Source: Amphritea atlantica
GTDB lineage: Bacteria > Pseudomonadota > Gammaproteobacteria > Pseudomonadales > Balneatricaceae
Direction of reading: 5' to 3'
Assembly (NCBI GenBank): GCA_024397875.1
Contig: CP073344.1
Span: 310,001 to 374,000, forward strand
Length of the DNA stretch: 64,000 bases
Shown here: one piece after another, positions 9,597 through 18,501 of the stretch
Layout of the letters: each line of letters opens with the position of its first letter
Numbering within the stretch: position 1 is the stretch's first letter
Made by a program: the position numbers and the translations under genes
The notes under the pieces: generated by a model
What the model was told of the DNA's origin: nothing
Seen by the model: the letters and a program-made list of their open reading frames with translations, nothing else
The model's database searches: none

Positions 9597-10244
9597 ATGA
9601 AACGTATTGTACTTGCCTGTGTGTTGGCGCTGCCGCCACTCTTTCTGAGTGGCTGTCAGAGCACTTACTATTCGGCGATGGAAAAGGTGGGTATTCATAA
9701 ACGGGATATTCTGGTTGATCGGGTTGAAGATACCCGTGCTGCTCAGGATGATGCCCAGGAGGAGTTTGTTTCTGCCCTGGAACAGTTTCGTACCGTAGTG
9801 AACTTTGATGGAGGTGAACTGGAGTCGGTCTACAACGATATGCAGTCCGCTTATGATGACAGCGAAGCCGCTGCGGAGTCGGTGAGTGACAACATCCGCA
9901 AGGTTGAGGATGTCGCGGAGGCCCTGTTTGATGAGTGGCAAGAGGAACTGGGGCAATACACCAATACCAAGCTGCGCAGTCAGAGTGCTCAGACCCTGAA
10001 ACAGACCAAGTCCCGCTATAAGACGCTGCATACCAGCCTGAAACGGGCTGAAGCGAAGATGCAACCGGTGTTGTCGGCCCTGAAAGATAACACCCTGTTT
10101 CTCAAGCATAACCTCAATGCCCGGGCGATCGGTTCACTGAAAGGTGAGTTTGGCGGTATCAAACGGGATATCGACCGTTTACTGGCGGAGATGCAACGCT
10201 CGATCAAAGCATCGGATCAGTTTATTCAAGAGATGCGGCAATAG
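9597..10244 (+). CDS. DUF2959 family lipoprotein
   Basis: 215 residues with an N-terminal signal and lipobox LSGC (Cys20), then almost entirely charged helical sequence with heptad character, suggesting an elongated coiled-coil periplasmic protein. The sequence pattern (YYSAMEKVGIHKRDILVDRV after the Cys) is that of the DUF2959 family, found widely in marine gammaproteobacteria and without known function. It begins 20 nt after the kinase gene and is probably in the same transcript. A REP-type inverted pair follows 6 nt after the stop. Confidence 0.88.
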   Translation: MKRIVLACVLALPPLFLSGCQSTYYSAMEKVGIHKRDILVDRVEDTRAAQDDAQEEFVSALEQFRTVVNFDGGELESVYNDMQSAYDDSEAAAESVSDNIRKVEDVAEALFDEWQEELGQYTNTKLRSQSAQTLKQTKSRYKTLHTSLKRAEAKMQPVLSALKDNTLFLKHNLNARAIGSLKGEFGGIKRDIDRLLAEMQRSIKASDQFIQEMRQ

Positions 10245-10250
10245 TCTGTT

Positions 10251-10307
10251 GTGGGAGCTGTTTCCAGCAGCGAGGGCGATGCTTTCGCTGCTGGACGCAG
10301 CTCCCAC
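10251..10307. repeat. Inverted pair of REP sequences (GTGGGAGC type)
   Basis: GTGGGAGCTG at 10251 and CAGCTCCCAC ending at 10307 frame two head-to-head REP-like units (each GTGGGAGC, a 6 nt arm, TCC, a complementary arm, GA). The same architecture, with different arms, recurs after 43 kb. It lies between two convergent genes and may act as transcript-end structure. Confidence 0.8.
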
Positions 10308-10319
10308 TAAAGCGCACGG

Positions 10320-11021
10320 TCAGATAGGCAGGAAGGTCATTGAGGCGGCGCTTTGAACCACCCGGGTGATATTGCGGTTGGTGCTGTCTGCGATCAGCAT
10401 CGCCATCATATCCTGCAGGCCTATCAGTTTACCAAACAGCCGTTCATAACTGAGATTGCGGATGCCGTCTGCTGAAATGCCATTGCTGAGCAGGTAGCGT
10501 TCGCCGTTGTTATCTCTGCGGTTATTCAGTTGCCAGGCTACCGTTTCCAGATTCCGGGCGCTGTTATACAGCTTCTGCTGATCAATCTCATCGAGGATGA
10601 AAAACTCATCCTGATAGCTGTATGCCGAATATAGCATACTGCTGATCCCGGCCATCAGGGCGAACACCCGGTCGCCCTGATACTCCTCACTGAAACTGAG
10701 GGTGATGGCGGCCGTACCTTTGGCGCCCCCGAGCTCAGAAAATCCATGGATACGCTGACTGCTGAAAATTTGTGCTAAGCGTTTTTTTTCAGTGGAGCCG
10801 GGAGGGGCTTTTGCCAGCTCCCGGGGATTACGCTTATACAGTTTAACTGTCAGTTCACGGCAGAGTTTGCGAACCTCTTTGATATGTATATCGGTGACAT
10901 TGTCGATGTCGCTTTTAGCCAGGTTGCTGAGTTTGAAGTTACGGGCAGAGTTTCCTGCGCAACCGGTTTGTAACAGCAGAGTACAGATCAGACCGACCTG
11001 CAGCAGTGAGGCGAGCTTCAT
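10320..11021 (-). CDS. Lipoprotein of unknown family coupled to the LetB gene
   Basis: 233 residues with signal peptide and lipobox LQTGC (Cys21). The mature part is mixed alpha/beta with a hydrophobic segment GDRVFALMAGISSMLYSAY near the middle. The ATG overlaps the letB stop (ATGA, 4 nt), so it is co-translated with LetB. It is not recognisable as PqiC, the lipoprotein of the related Pqi system. From position it could be an outer-membrane or periplasmic partner of the LetB tube. That role is inference. Confidence 0.75.
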   Translation of the reverse strand: MKLASLLQVGLICTLLLQTGCAGNSARNFKLSNLAKSDIDNVTDIHIKEVRKLCRELTVKLYKRNPRELAKAPPGSTEKKRLAQIFSSQRIHGFSELGGAKGTAAITLSFSEEYQGDRVFALMAGISSMLYSAYSYQDEFFILDEIDQQKLYNSARNLETVAWQLNNRRDNNGERYLLSNGISADGIRNLSYERLFGKLIGLQDMMAMLIADSTNRNITRVVQSAASMTFLPI

Positions 11022-13660
11022 GTGTCCGGCTCCTGCTCAAACAACTCAAACTGATAGCCTGAACTGACCGGCTGGCTGTCATCCGTCGGTGTGCTGAAGG
11101 CGATACCGCCCTGAACAAAACTTTCCAGATTGGTGGTTTCCACTTTTAACCCTTTAAACAGGCCAAACTCAGCATCAATTCCGCCGATATTCCAGAATCG
11201 GCTGGCCCGGGTCACCAGCTTGCTGTAGCGGGCTTTTATATTTACAAATAGTTTCACCCTGTGGGCATCATTACTCAGTTCGTAGCCGGAGACATAACCG
11301 ACCGGCATGCCCCGATAGTAGATATTACTGTTGATATCGATTGCGCCGAGTTGTTCCGTGTGCAAAACAATATTCAGTCCGGGCAGGTTACGTTCAGCCG
11401 GACTCTCCGGCAGGCCTGTGAAACTGAGCTGCCGCTCGCCACTTCCTGGCAATGCCTCGATATGGTTGCCGATGAGCAGTGTTTCCGGGTAATCCACGCC
11501 GGACAGGCTGATCCTCGGTGCTGCGATCCAGAAACGGCTGCCATTATGGGCCAGCAAGCGTCCCTCATCGGTCAGGGCGATCTGAGTTTCAGCGCTGCCC
11601 TGACTATCGAGCAGGCGGACCTTTTCGACGGTACCCATCGCCACACCTTTGAAGTAAACCTGCGCACCGGAGGTGATATTGGGGCCCGGCGGGAAGGTTA
11701 CGGTGATATCCGGGCCTTTTTGCAGCGCTTTACTCTGTTTGTTGTAGAGTTTGAAAAGCTGACGGGGAACGGCGGCTGTGCCACTGTCGCTGAGATTATC
11801 AAAGGCGATACCGCCACGCAGCAGCGTCTGAAACGACTCGCTGTGAATCTTTACACCGCTTCGGCTGAGGCTGGCATCCACGCCACTGGCATTCCAGAAA
11901 CGGCTCTGATCGGTGAGCAGGTGGCGGTAGGGTCTATCGATCAGCAGGTGAATAATGACGCTGTTATCATCTGCCAGGGCATAGTGACTGATCGTGCCCA
12001 CCGGGAGTTGTTTATACAGCACCGGCGCCCCGCTGGTGAGTGAACCCAGAGTATCGGCTTTTACCCTAATGGGGAGCTTGCCAGCATTTTCCCGGTACAG
12101 CAGTCGTCCCTGCTTACTGGCATTGTCGAAGTTACGGAACAGATGAAATGTATGTTCCTGGTCGACGCTTTTCTGGTCTCGGGTATCGGGGGTGAAAAAT
12201 CCGATGCCGCCATTGATCACGCTGCTGAGAGAACCGCTTTCAAATTCAACACCATCGACATCGGCTTTCAGTTTGATACCGCTATCTTCCCAGAATCGAC
12301 TGTTATGTTTTACCAGATCGGCATACTGCTCTTTAATGTTGGCATAAATCTGCACTTTTGTACCATCGGCGTTTAGCTCATAGCCACTGACCTCACCGAT
12401 CGGAATCTGGCGGTACATCACCGGTGAGCCGTAATCGAGGGAGCCTAAGCGATCGCTTTCCAGACGGATGTTGAGGCCCGATATTCCCGGACGGTGGGAG
12501 GGCGGAGTATTGAGTGCAGTGAAGTTGAACTGCGGTTCACCGGTTCCCGGTTGCAGGACGATGGCTGAACCCTGAATCAGGTCGCCAACGTTTTGTAGCC
12601 GGGTGAGAGAGAACTTTGGTTTAGGTAGCCAGAACTGACTGCCTGAACGCAGCAAGGGTCTGGCCCTTGGGTCGATCAGTAGTCGGGCGTTGAGGGTTGT
12701 CAGATCTTCATTCAATTGCAGGTTTTGCACCCGGCCAATCTGAATGCCTCCGCTCATCACCCGGGTCCCTTCGTGCACACTGGTACGGGCAGGAAACTTA
12801 ACATTGACGACAATGCCATCTTCTGCCGCTTCGAAGTCGGCAAACAGGTGGAACTCATGGCCCGGACTGAGAACACTTTCATCGTCGGGAGGGGTATAAA
12901 AACTGATGCCTCCGGCGATAATCGCTGCCAGAGAGCCAAAACGCAGGTCTACCCGGGACAGGCTGGCCTTCAGGCTGATACCGCTGGCGTTCCAGAAACG
13001 GGTGCTATCGGTGATCAGGTGGCGGTATGCGGGTTCGATAAACAGTTCGATACGGATCTGGTCAGCATTGTTTGTGAGGCCGAAGTTGATTACCTCGCCC
13101 ACCTCGATCTGACGGTAATAGACCTTGGCGCCCCGCTGTATCGATTGTGCCGAGTCGGCTAGCAACGAGAGGTAAAGCCCCTGTCGGTCTTTGAGCGGCG
13201 GGGCGGGTTCATTATCAGCGACAAAGCTGAAACGCTCTTTCCCCTGACCCGGTTGTAGTTCTATGTAATAGCCGGACAGCAGGGTGTCCAGGCCTTTTAC
13301 GCCGCTCAGTGAAATCTGCGGTTTGACCAGCCAGAAACGGGTGCCATCGACCAGAATCTCGGAGGTTTCCTTCTCCATCTCGATAATTGCGGTAACGCTT
13401 TTGAGGTCGTCATTCAGTTTCAGGCTCTTAATCTTTCCGGTCTGCAGGCCCCGGTACATGACTCTGGTAACATCGGCCTCAAGGCCCTCTGCGGTTTCAA
13501 ACTGCACCTCAATCATGATGCCCGCGTCCTGGTAATTTTTAATCACCAGCCAGCCGGCAATAATGGCTGCCAGAAAGGGCAGCAACCAGACCACCGACGG
13601 GCCGCGATGACGCTTTATCGACGGCGTGGCAGGCGCGTTATCAGCTTCAGGGGTCGTCAT
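11018..13660 (-). CDS. letB: LetB/YebT-like seven-MCE-domain intermembrane lipid transport protein
   Basis: 880 residues, matching E. coli LetB/YebT length (877) rather than three-domain PqiB. An N-terminal TM helix (SVVWLLPFLAAIIAGWLVI) is followed by seven MCE repeats, each visible by a (S/T)xFW core (TRFWLVKP, TRFWNASG, SQFWLPKP, SRFWEDSG, SRFWNASG, SRFWIAAP, SRFWNIGG). In the known system hexamers of this protein form a tube spanning the periplasm. It overlaps the LetA C-half gene by 4 nt and is followed by a coupled lipoprotein. Called by family and domain count. Confidence 0.95.
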   Translation of the reverse strand: MTTPEADNAPATPSIKRHRGPSVVWLLPFLAAIIAGWLVIKNYQDAGIMIEVQFETAEGLEADVTRVMYRGLQTGKIKSLKLNDDLKSVTAIIEMEKETSEILVDGTRFWLVKPQISLSGVKGLDTLLSGYYIELQPGQGKERFSFVADNEPAPPLKDRQGLYLSLLADSAQSIQRGAKVYYRQIEVGEVINFGLTNNADQIRIELFIEPAYRHLITDSTRFWNASGISLKASLSRVDLRFGSLAAIIAGGISFYTPPDDESVLSPGHEFHLFADFEAAEDGIVVNVKFPARTSVHEGTRVMSGGIQIGRVQNLQLNEDLTTLNARLLIDPRARPLLRSGSQFWLPKPKFSLTRLQNVGDLIQGSAIVLQPGTGEPQFNFTALNTPPSHRPGISGLNIRLESDRLGSLDYGSPVMYRQIPIGEVSGYELNADGTKVQIYANIKEQYADLVKHNSRFWEDSGIKLKADVDGVEFESGSLSSVINGGIGFFTPDTRDQKSVDQEHTFHLFRNFDNASKQGRLLYRENAGKLPIRVKADTLGSLTSGAPVLYKQLPVGTISHYALADDNSVIIHLLIDRPYRHLLTDQSRFWNASGVDASLSRSGVKIHSESFQTLLRGGIAFDNLSDSGTAAVPRQLFKLYNKQSKALQKGPDITVTFPPGPNITSGAQVYFKGVAMGTVEKVRLLDSQGSAETQIALTDEGRLLAHNGSRFWIAAPRISLSGVDYPETLLIGNHIEALPGSGERQLSFTGLPESPAERNLPGLNIVLHTEQLGAIDINSNIYYRGMPVGYVSGYELSNDAHRVKLFVNIKARYSKLVTRASRFWNIGGIDAEFGLFKGLKVETTNLESFVQGGIAFSTPTDDSQPVSSGYQFELFEQEPDT

Positions 13661-14328
13661 TGTTCATCCTTTTTATCAGTCATGCCGGGCGGTAAATCCG
13701 GCGCCCTTTTATCCCATATCAGTCGAGTATCGAAGGAGAGCGCAGAAAACATCGTCAGTAGCACTACGATCGCAAAAGCAGTAGCGCCATCGTTGCCTTC
13801 AATATGGGCAATATTACCTAATTGCACCAGCGCGACCAGTATTCCAATCACAAAAATATCCAGCATCGACCAGCGGCCTATCCACTCTATGATGCGAAAC
13901 ATGATGGTTTTCTGGCGCAGATTGGTCTGCAGTCGGAACTGGACGGTGCAGAGCAAAATCGTCATGGCGATAATCTTTAATACCGGCACCACTATACTGG
14001 CGATTAATACCACCAGACCGATCATCAGCATATCCTGTTCCAGCAGATGGAGTATACCGCCAATAATGGTGTTGGGTTCTCCCTGACCAAAGGATCTGAA
14101 GGTCATGATTGGCAGCAGGTTGGCCGGCAGGAAAAGTAATATGGCGGCCAGCAGGCTGGCCCAGCTGAGGTTCATGGAGTTAGGGATGCGACTGTGCAGG
14201 CGGGCGCCGCAGCGATCGCAGTGCTCTCCCTCAAGGCTGATGCGATGCAGCTTATCGCAATCGGTGCAGAGCAGATAGCCGCGCTCCCGGGCTGAGCGGT
14301 ACAGGGGGGAGTGATCAGTCATCAGCAT
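13657..14328 (-). CDS. PqiA/LetA-type membrane protein, C-terminal-half equivalent
   Basis: About 223 residues from an ATG at 14328 (MLMTDHSPL); the open frame extends to 14358 but that overlaps the upstream gene more deeply. A four-Cys zinc-ribbon CTDCDKL with CDRCGARL is followed by four TM helices. It corresponds to the second half of E. coli LetA/YebS (427 residues), here a separate gene. It overlaps the upstream half by 14 nt, so the halves are probably made in equal amounts and pair in the inner membrane as partner of LetB. Confidence 0.88.
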   Translation of the reverse strand: MLMTDHSPLYRSARERGYLLCTDCDKLHRISLEGEHCDRCGARLHSRIPNSMNLSWASLLAAILLFLPANLLPIMTFRSFGQGEPNTIIGGILHLLEQDMLMIGLVVLIASIVVPVLKIIAMTILLCTVQFRLQTNLRQKTIMFRIIEWIGRWSMLDIFVIGILVALVQLGNIAHIEGNDGATAFAIVVLLTMFSALSFDTRLIWDKRAPDLPPGMTDKKDEQ

Positions 14329-14950
14329 AACCCCGCTGCCGGTGCTGATGGATCTCATCCCAGATCTGGTGGGGATTAAAATACAGGCTGTTGAGGGTTA
14401 TCACCACGATCAGAGCGCCCAGGCTATAGAGACCCAGTCCGATATCAAGATCTGCAATATCTTTCAGTTTGATTATCGATATCAACACCCCGAGCAGGAA
14501 TATCTCCAGCATGCCCCAGCCCCGCAGATGCTGATAACTGTGCATTGCCTGTCTTAACAAGCGTCCCTGGCGCCGATAGTGAAGGGTGAAGCTGATGTAG
14601 AACAGAGCGATTAACTGGAATAACGGAACCACCACGGCAAATAGCAGAATCAGCAGGGCAACCAGTGGCAGCCCGCCTTCGTAAAGGGACATTGCACTCT
14701 GGAGAATAATCTCGCTCTGGCTCTGGCCAAATACCTGCAGGCTGAGAATTGGGAACAGGTTAGCCGGGATAAACAGAATCAGACCGGCAACCGACAGTGC
14801 CAGCAAGCGTTCAATGCAGTTGATGGTGGTGTAATATAAACGTGCATGGCAGCGGGGACAGATAACATCCTCGCCGGGGTTGGTTGTGACCCGCGCAATC
14901 AGCAGATCACATTCGTGACAAGCGATCAGTTGTTCAGGTGTGCCGTGCAT
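14315..14950 (-). CDS. PqiA/LetA-type membrane protein, N-terminal-half equivalent
   Basis: 211 residues. The N-terminal zinc-ribbon CHECDLL with CPRCHARL is followed by four hydrophobic helices (LLALSVAGLILFIPANLFPI and following). Together with the downstream gene it covers one full LetA. The shared FIPANLFPI / FLPANLLPI phrase in the two halves shows that they are paralogous domains. It is the first gene of the letA(N)-letA(C)-letB-lipoprotein operon. Split PqiA genes are known in pseudomonads, so the split is a lineage trait rather than a frameshift. Confidence 0.88.
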   Translation of the reverse strand: MHGTPEQLIACHECDLLIARVTTNPGEDVICPRCHARLYYTTINCIERLLALSVAGLILFIPANLFPILSLQVFGQSQSEIILQSAMSLYEGGLPLVALLILLFAVVVPLFQLIALFYISFTLHYRRQGRLLRQAMHSYQHLRGWGMLEIFLLGVLISIIKLKDIADLDIGLGLYSLGALIVVITLNSLYFNPHQIWDEIHQHRQRGYADD

Positions 14951-14964
14951 AGAGGTATAGACCG

Positions 14965-15870
14965 TTGCTAAACAGAACTCAGAGTATGCCAGATTTGTTC
15001 CCTGAACCCATAGTCAAATGGATCGAACAGCAATCGTTAAAGCTAACCGCATCGGCACCGCTGAGCGGTGGTTGTATTGCACAGATCCGTCAGCTCACTC
15101 TGGAAGATAAACAGGGGAGCTGCCTTGAGCTGGTTCTGAAGCAAATGCCCGGCGGGGCAGCCGAACAGCTTGCGGCTGAGGTGTGTGGCTTACAGGCCCT
15201 GCGTCTGTTAGAGCCGCATGCACTCAGAGTGCCGCAAGTGGTGATGCAGGAGGGTAACTGTTTGCTGCTGGAGTATCTCCCTCCGGCACCCCCGACCAAT
15301 GATTTTGATACTCAGTTGGGTATTGGCCTGGCACTGCAACACCGTTGTCAGAGTGACAGTGGTCAGTTTGGCTTTGCGATCGATACTTTTTGTGGCGGCA
15401 CCCGGCAACCTAACCCATGGCTCACGGAAGGGGCTGTTTTTTATGCCCGGCAACGCTATCAGGTGCTGGCAAAGCAGAATCTGCAACTCAACCGCATCAC
15501 CGCCGGGCTGTTTGATCAAATCTTACGGCTATGCGACAAATTGCCCGAGCTGGTGCCCTGTCAGCCAGCAGTGCTGCTGCATGGTGATCTCTGGTCGGGT
15601 AATGTTATCTGCGGTCCGCAAGGCGAGCCGGCACTGATTGATCCGGCGGCTTACTATGGCTGGGCCGAAGCTGAACTGGCTATGACGCAGATGTTTGGTG
15701 GCTTCAGTCATCGCTTTTATCTGGTCTATGAAGCCCACAGCAATATCCTGCCGGGCTGGCGGGATCGTGCCGACCTCTATAATCTCTATCACTATCTGAA
15801 TCATCTGCTGCTGTTTGGCGGTGCGTATCACCGTGATGTTGAACGCATTGTGAAGTACTATAGCGGCTGA
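14965..15870 (+). CDS. Fructosamine kinase family protein
   Basis: About 301 residues of aminoglycoside-phosphotransferase fold. The catalytic loop is HGDLWSGNV near residue 210 and the metal-binding LIDPAAYYGWAEAEL follows (D-P-A replaces DFG, as usual in the family). These proteins phosphorylate fructosamines or ribulosamines on proteins or free amino acids as a deglycation step, in the cytoplasm. Start choice: TTG at 14965 has an AGAGG nine nt upstream; ATG at 14986 lacks a good ribosome site. Divergent from the letA operon by 14 nt. Confidence 0.88.
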   Translation: MLNRTQSMPDLFPEPIVKWIEQQSLKLTASAPLSGGCIAQIRQLTLEDKQGSCLELVLKQMPGGAAEQLAAEVCGLQALRLLEPHALRVPQVVMQEGNCLLLEYLPPAPPTNDFDTQLGIGLALQHRCQSDSGQFGFAIDTFCGGTRQPNPWLTEGAVFYARQRYQVLAKQNLQLNRITAGLFDQILRLCDKLPELVPCQPAVLLHGDLWSGNVICGPQGEPALIDPAAYYGWAEAELAMTQMFGGFSHRFYLVYEAHSNILPGWRDRADLYNLYHYLNHLLLFGGAYHRDVERIVKYYSG

Positions 15871-15951
15871 AGAACCTGTAAGCCTCCGGCTGCAATCCGG
15901 GGCCTGATAGCGGGTTATTAAACCACAGTGAATAAATTTTTCAGGTTATCT

Positions 15952-16605
15952 ATGAGTCAATCCGATCAGGGTGATTTTAAAGCCCTGCGCCGCGAGTATG
16001 AGGCGCACCCCCTTAACCGGTCCGATCTGGCAGATGATCCGGTGCTGCAGTTTGCTGACTGGATGAAAACGGCAGCCCAATACCGTCCCGATGATGCCAC
16101 CTCGATGACCCTGGCGACCGCCAGTGCTGAGGGGATGCCATCCGCACGGATTGTGCTGCTGAAGCACTTCGATGCGGACGGTTTTGCCTGGTATACCGAT
16201 TATCGTAGCCGCAAAGGTCAGGAACTGGCGGAAAATCCGCAGGCTGAACTGATGTTCTACTGGTACGGCCTTGAGCGTCAGGTACGGATTCAGGGGCGGG
16301 TCGAAAAACTCTCCGCTGAGCAGGGGCGTAAGTACTTTAATGAGCGTCCGGTGGGCAGCCGGCTGAGTGCGGCAATTTCGCATCAAAGCTCAGTGGTCGA
16401 CAGTCGCGAAGCCCTTGAGCAGGCGGTGGCTGAACTGCAACAACAGCATCCGGATGGTGATATTCCCTATCCCGAGTTCTGGGGCGGCTACCGTCTGATA
16501 CCGAGCCATTTCGAATTCTGGCAGGGGCGTGAGAGTCGTCTCCATGACCGCTTCAGCTACAGCCTTGTCGATGGCCAGTGGCAGATCGACCGGCTTTCTC
16601 CCTGA
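15952..16605 (+). CDS. pdxH: Pyridoxamine 5'-phosphate oxidase
   Basis: 217 residues from ATG at 15952; an upstream GTG at 15928 would add eight residues but has no support. Hallmarks are MTLATASAEGMPSARIVLLK, FYWYGLERQVRIQGRVEKLS and the C-terminal SRLHDRF with the terminal RLSP, which carry FMN- and PLP-binding residues. It oxidises pyridoxine and pyridoxamine 5'-phosphate to PLP in the cytoplasm using FMN and oxygen. It stands at the head of a same-strand run with an esterase and a SlyD-like protein. Confidence 0.96.
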   Translation: MSQSDQGDFKALRREYEAHPLNRSDLADDPVLQFADWMKTAAQYRPDDATSMTLATASAEGMPSARIVLLKHFDADGFAWYTDYRSRKGQELAENPQAELMFYWYGLERQVRIQGRVEKLSAEQGRKYFNERPVGSRLSAAISHQSSVVDSREALEQAVAELQQQHPDGDIPYPEFWGGYRLIPSHFEFWQGRESRLHDRFSYSLVDGQWQIDRLSP

Positions 16606-16625
16606 CCTGTAACGGAACAGAATAC

Positions 16626-17309
16626 ATGACTGAACAATGTTTACCCTGTGTCGAAGTCGAACCGTCGCAGCCTGCGATGGCCAGCGTCATCTGGTTGCAT
16701 GGGCTGGGGGCTGATGGGCATGATTTTGAACCGGTGGTGCCGGCGCTGAACCTGCCGGATAGCCTGCCGGTGCGCTTTGTCTTCCCTAATGCCCCGGTGC
16801 AACCGGTTACCGTGAATGGTGGCTGGGAGATGCCTGCCTGGTACGACATTCTGGAAATGAAGCTGGAGCGTAAAATCGATGTGGATGGATTGCTTCGTTC
16901 AGTCAGCCAGATCGAGGCGCTGATCGAACGCGAAATCTCCCGGGGAGTTCCTTCAGAGAAGATTATTCTGGCCGGTTTTTCTCAGGGGGGCGCTGTGGCG
17001 TACCATACTGCGCTATGCTGCTCAAAGCCGCTGGCCGGTCTGCTGACCCTGTCTACCTATGTGGCCACTGCGGAGCTGATTAAGCAGCATCGTAGTGATG
17101 CGAACCGGTCAATACCGATTGCGATCCACCACGGCAGTGAGGATGATGTGGTGCCCATGGCGCTGGGGGTTCAGGCCTGTGAGCTGCTGCAACAGTTGGG
17201 ATATCAGCCCGACTGGCATCGCTGGCCGGTTGATCATGGTCTCTGCCTGCCGGAAGTCGAAGCGATAGGCCTTTGGCTGACAACACTATTAACGATGGAA
17301 ACTAATTAA
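16626..17309 (+). CDS. Phospholipase/carboxylesterase family hydrolase
   Basis: 227 residues from ATG at 16626, 20 nt after pdxH; a longer frame reaching into pdxH is not supported. It matches the bacterial carboxylesterase / acyl-protein-thioesterase-like family: WLHGLGADGHDF (oxyanion), GFSQGGAVA with the nucleophile Ser, HGSEDDVVP with Asp, and a C-terminal DHGLCLPE with His. Cytoplasmic. It hydrolyses short carboxyl esters; the physiological substrate is unknown. The stop TAA is directly followed by the ATG of the FKBP gene. Confidence 0.92.
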   Translation: MTEQCLPCVEVEPSQPAMASVIWLHGLGADGHDFEPVVPALNLPDSLPVRFVFPNAPVQPVTVNGGWEMPAWYDILEMKLERKIDVDGLLRSVSQIEALIEREISRGVPSEKIILAGFSQGGAVAYHTALCCSKPLAGLLTLSTYVATAELIKQHRSDANRSIPIAIHHGSEDDVVPMALGVQACELLQQLGYQPDWHRWPVDHGLCLPEVEAIGLWLTTLLTMETN

Positions 17310-17780
17310 ATGAATATCAGCAATAACTGCTATGTTGAGATCCACTACGCCCTGTATAACGAAAATAAAGAGGTGGTGGATGGTTCGCAGGGGGGAGAGC
17401 CGCTGCCCTATATCCATGGCAAAAAGAATATTATACCCGGCCTGGAACAGGCACTGGAAGGCCGTGTTGCAGGGGATAAGTTCAGTGTAATTGTCGCGCC
17501 TGAGTTGGGCTATGGTGAACGGGACGAGGAAAAGATCAGTATTATCGATGCTGAATCGTTTGCTGGTTTTGACGAAATCACCGAGGGGCTGATGTGCCAG
17601 ATTGAGGGGGAAGACGGTCAGCCCCAGTTGGTGACGATCACTCATATTGATGATGAAGAGGGTGAAGTGACGATCGATGCAAACCACCCATTTGCCGGTC
17701 AGACGCTGAATTTTGAGGTCGAAGTGATCAGTGTGCGTGAAGCGACAGAAGCAGAGCTGCGCGACGGGCTTACCGGCTAA
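17310..17780 (+). CDS. SlyD-like FKBP-type peptidyl-prolyl isomerase
   Basis: 156 residues. The FKBP core with the inserted-in-flap chaperone domain is visible: YALYNENKEVVDGSQGGEPL, the hallmark IIPGLEQALEGRVAGDKF, the GYGERDE turn, and DANHPFAGQTLNFEVEV. The His/Cys-rich metal-binding tail of E. coli SlyD is absent; it ends soon after the fold. Role: prolyl isomerisation and folding help in the cytoplasm. It begins at the base after the esterase stop, so the two are likely co-translated. Confidence 0.92.
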   Translation: MNISNNCYVEIHYALYNENKEVVDGSQGGEPLPYIHGKKNIIPGLEQALEGRVAGDKFSVIVAPELGYGERDEEKISIIDAESFAGFDEITEGLMCQIEGEDGQPQLVTITHIDDEEGEVTIDANHPFAGQTLNFEVEVISVREATEAELRDGLTG

Positions 17781-17819
17781 AGCTATCTGTGTTGAGTTAC
17801 AGAAAGAGGAGAATTAATC

Positions 17820-18011
17820 ATGCGATTGTTACTAGCGCTGCTGCTACCCTGGCTGCAGTTTTTCACTATCGGCCGCCCCTTTGCGGGCATTATCTGTCTG
17901 CTTCTGCAGTTGACTCTGGTTGGCTGGGTACCAGCAGCGATCTGGTCGGTATACGCTCTGAGTCAGTATAAAACGGATAAAAAAATAGAATCCGCACTCG
18001 GCAACAAGTAA
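17820..18011 (+). CDS. YqaE/Pmp3 (UPF0057) family small membrane protein
   Basis: 63 residues with two hydrophobic helices. The second helix has the family pattern LTLVGWVPAAIWSVYAL followed by a charged tail. A strong AGGAG ribosome site lies upstream of the ATG. Pmp3/YqaE proteins sit in the inner membrane and are linked to membrane potential and stress in other organisms; the exact role is unknown. It follows the FKBP gene by 39 nt. Confidence 0.82.
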   Translation: MRLLLALLLPWLQFFTIGRPFAGIICLLLQLTLVGWVPAAIWSVYALSQYKTDKKIESALGNK

Positions 18012-18045
18012 CCCTGTTGCGGAACTCCCCGCGGTCTTCTGATCC

Positions 18046-18090
18046 GGGCCGGTACCTCTTTATATGTCATTATTATTGAGGTACCGGGCC
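18046..18090. repeat. Inverted repeat around GGTACC boxes
   Basis: GGGCCGGTACCTC (18046-18058) and GAGGTACCGGGCC (18078-18090) pair at 12 of 13 positions around a 19 nt AT-rich loop. It lies 35 nt after the YqaE stop. It could be a transcript-end hairpin, but a T-tract is missing. Confidence 0.6.
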
Positions 18091-18237
18091 TCCCGCAGTC
18101 CTCCGATATCCCCTTCCCCTGTTTTATCCACCGATAGACCTGTCTTGCAGATCAGCGTGTCTGTTAACAGGGCGGCATTGTCCGTTACCGGGGACTGCAG
18201 ATCTTTCAACAGTCTCTGAAGGCAGCGTTTCAGGTTG

Positions 18238-18501
18238 TTAAACCTTTTCCTGCCATTCCATTTCGCCAATCTGAACGTTTAACCACTCAAATCCAATGCG
18301 TTTCGCAACAGCGGCCGCGCCATCCAGACTCTTGAACTCCCGTTCCTTTCTTGAACGTTGCAGATCAAGGGTCAGTACTTCGCTCTGTTTTGTGATGAAT
18401 TTCAGGCGCCAGCCTCTGGCAATCGAGACCGGTGCTGCCTGGCAGGAATCAAACACTCCAGCTTTAAATAGGAGCTTAATTTCTCTCTCTTGCATAGTCA
18501 T
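18238..18501 (-). CDS. Small conserved-looking protein of unknown function
   Basis: 87 residues, starting MTMQEREIKLLFKAG, with a beta-rich middle (RGWRLKFITKQSEVLTLDL) and an FKSLDGAAAVAKRIGFEWL segment that has the look of a small DNA- or nucleotide-associated fold. The family is not identified. A GGGT-type ribosome site lies upstream (reverse strand). It stands alone between the YqaE gene and a long gene-poor stretch, transcribed against its left neighbour. Confidence 0.65.
   Translation of the reverse strand: MTMQEREIKLLFKAGVFDSCQAAPVSIARGWRLKFITKQSEVLTLDLQRSRKEREFKSLDGAAAVAKRIGFEWLNVQIGEMEWQEKV

Noticed and set aside
13657..14950. Frameshifted letA pseudogene
   Set aside because: Both halves have their own zinc-ribbon, complete TM sets and a sensible overlapping start; two-gene PqiA/LetA arrangements are known in related bacteria.
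18060..18269. Reverse-strand frame of 69 codons after the small gene at 18238
   Set aside because: Needs a TTG start inside the upstream gene, has no ribosome site, and half of it is an inverted repeat.
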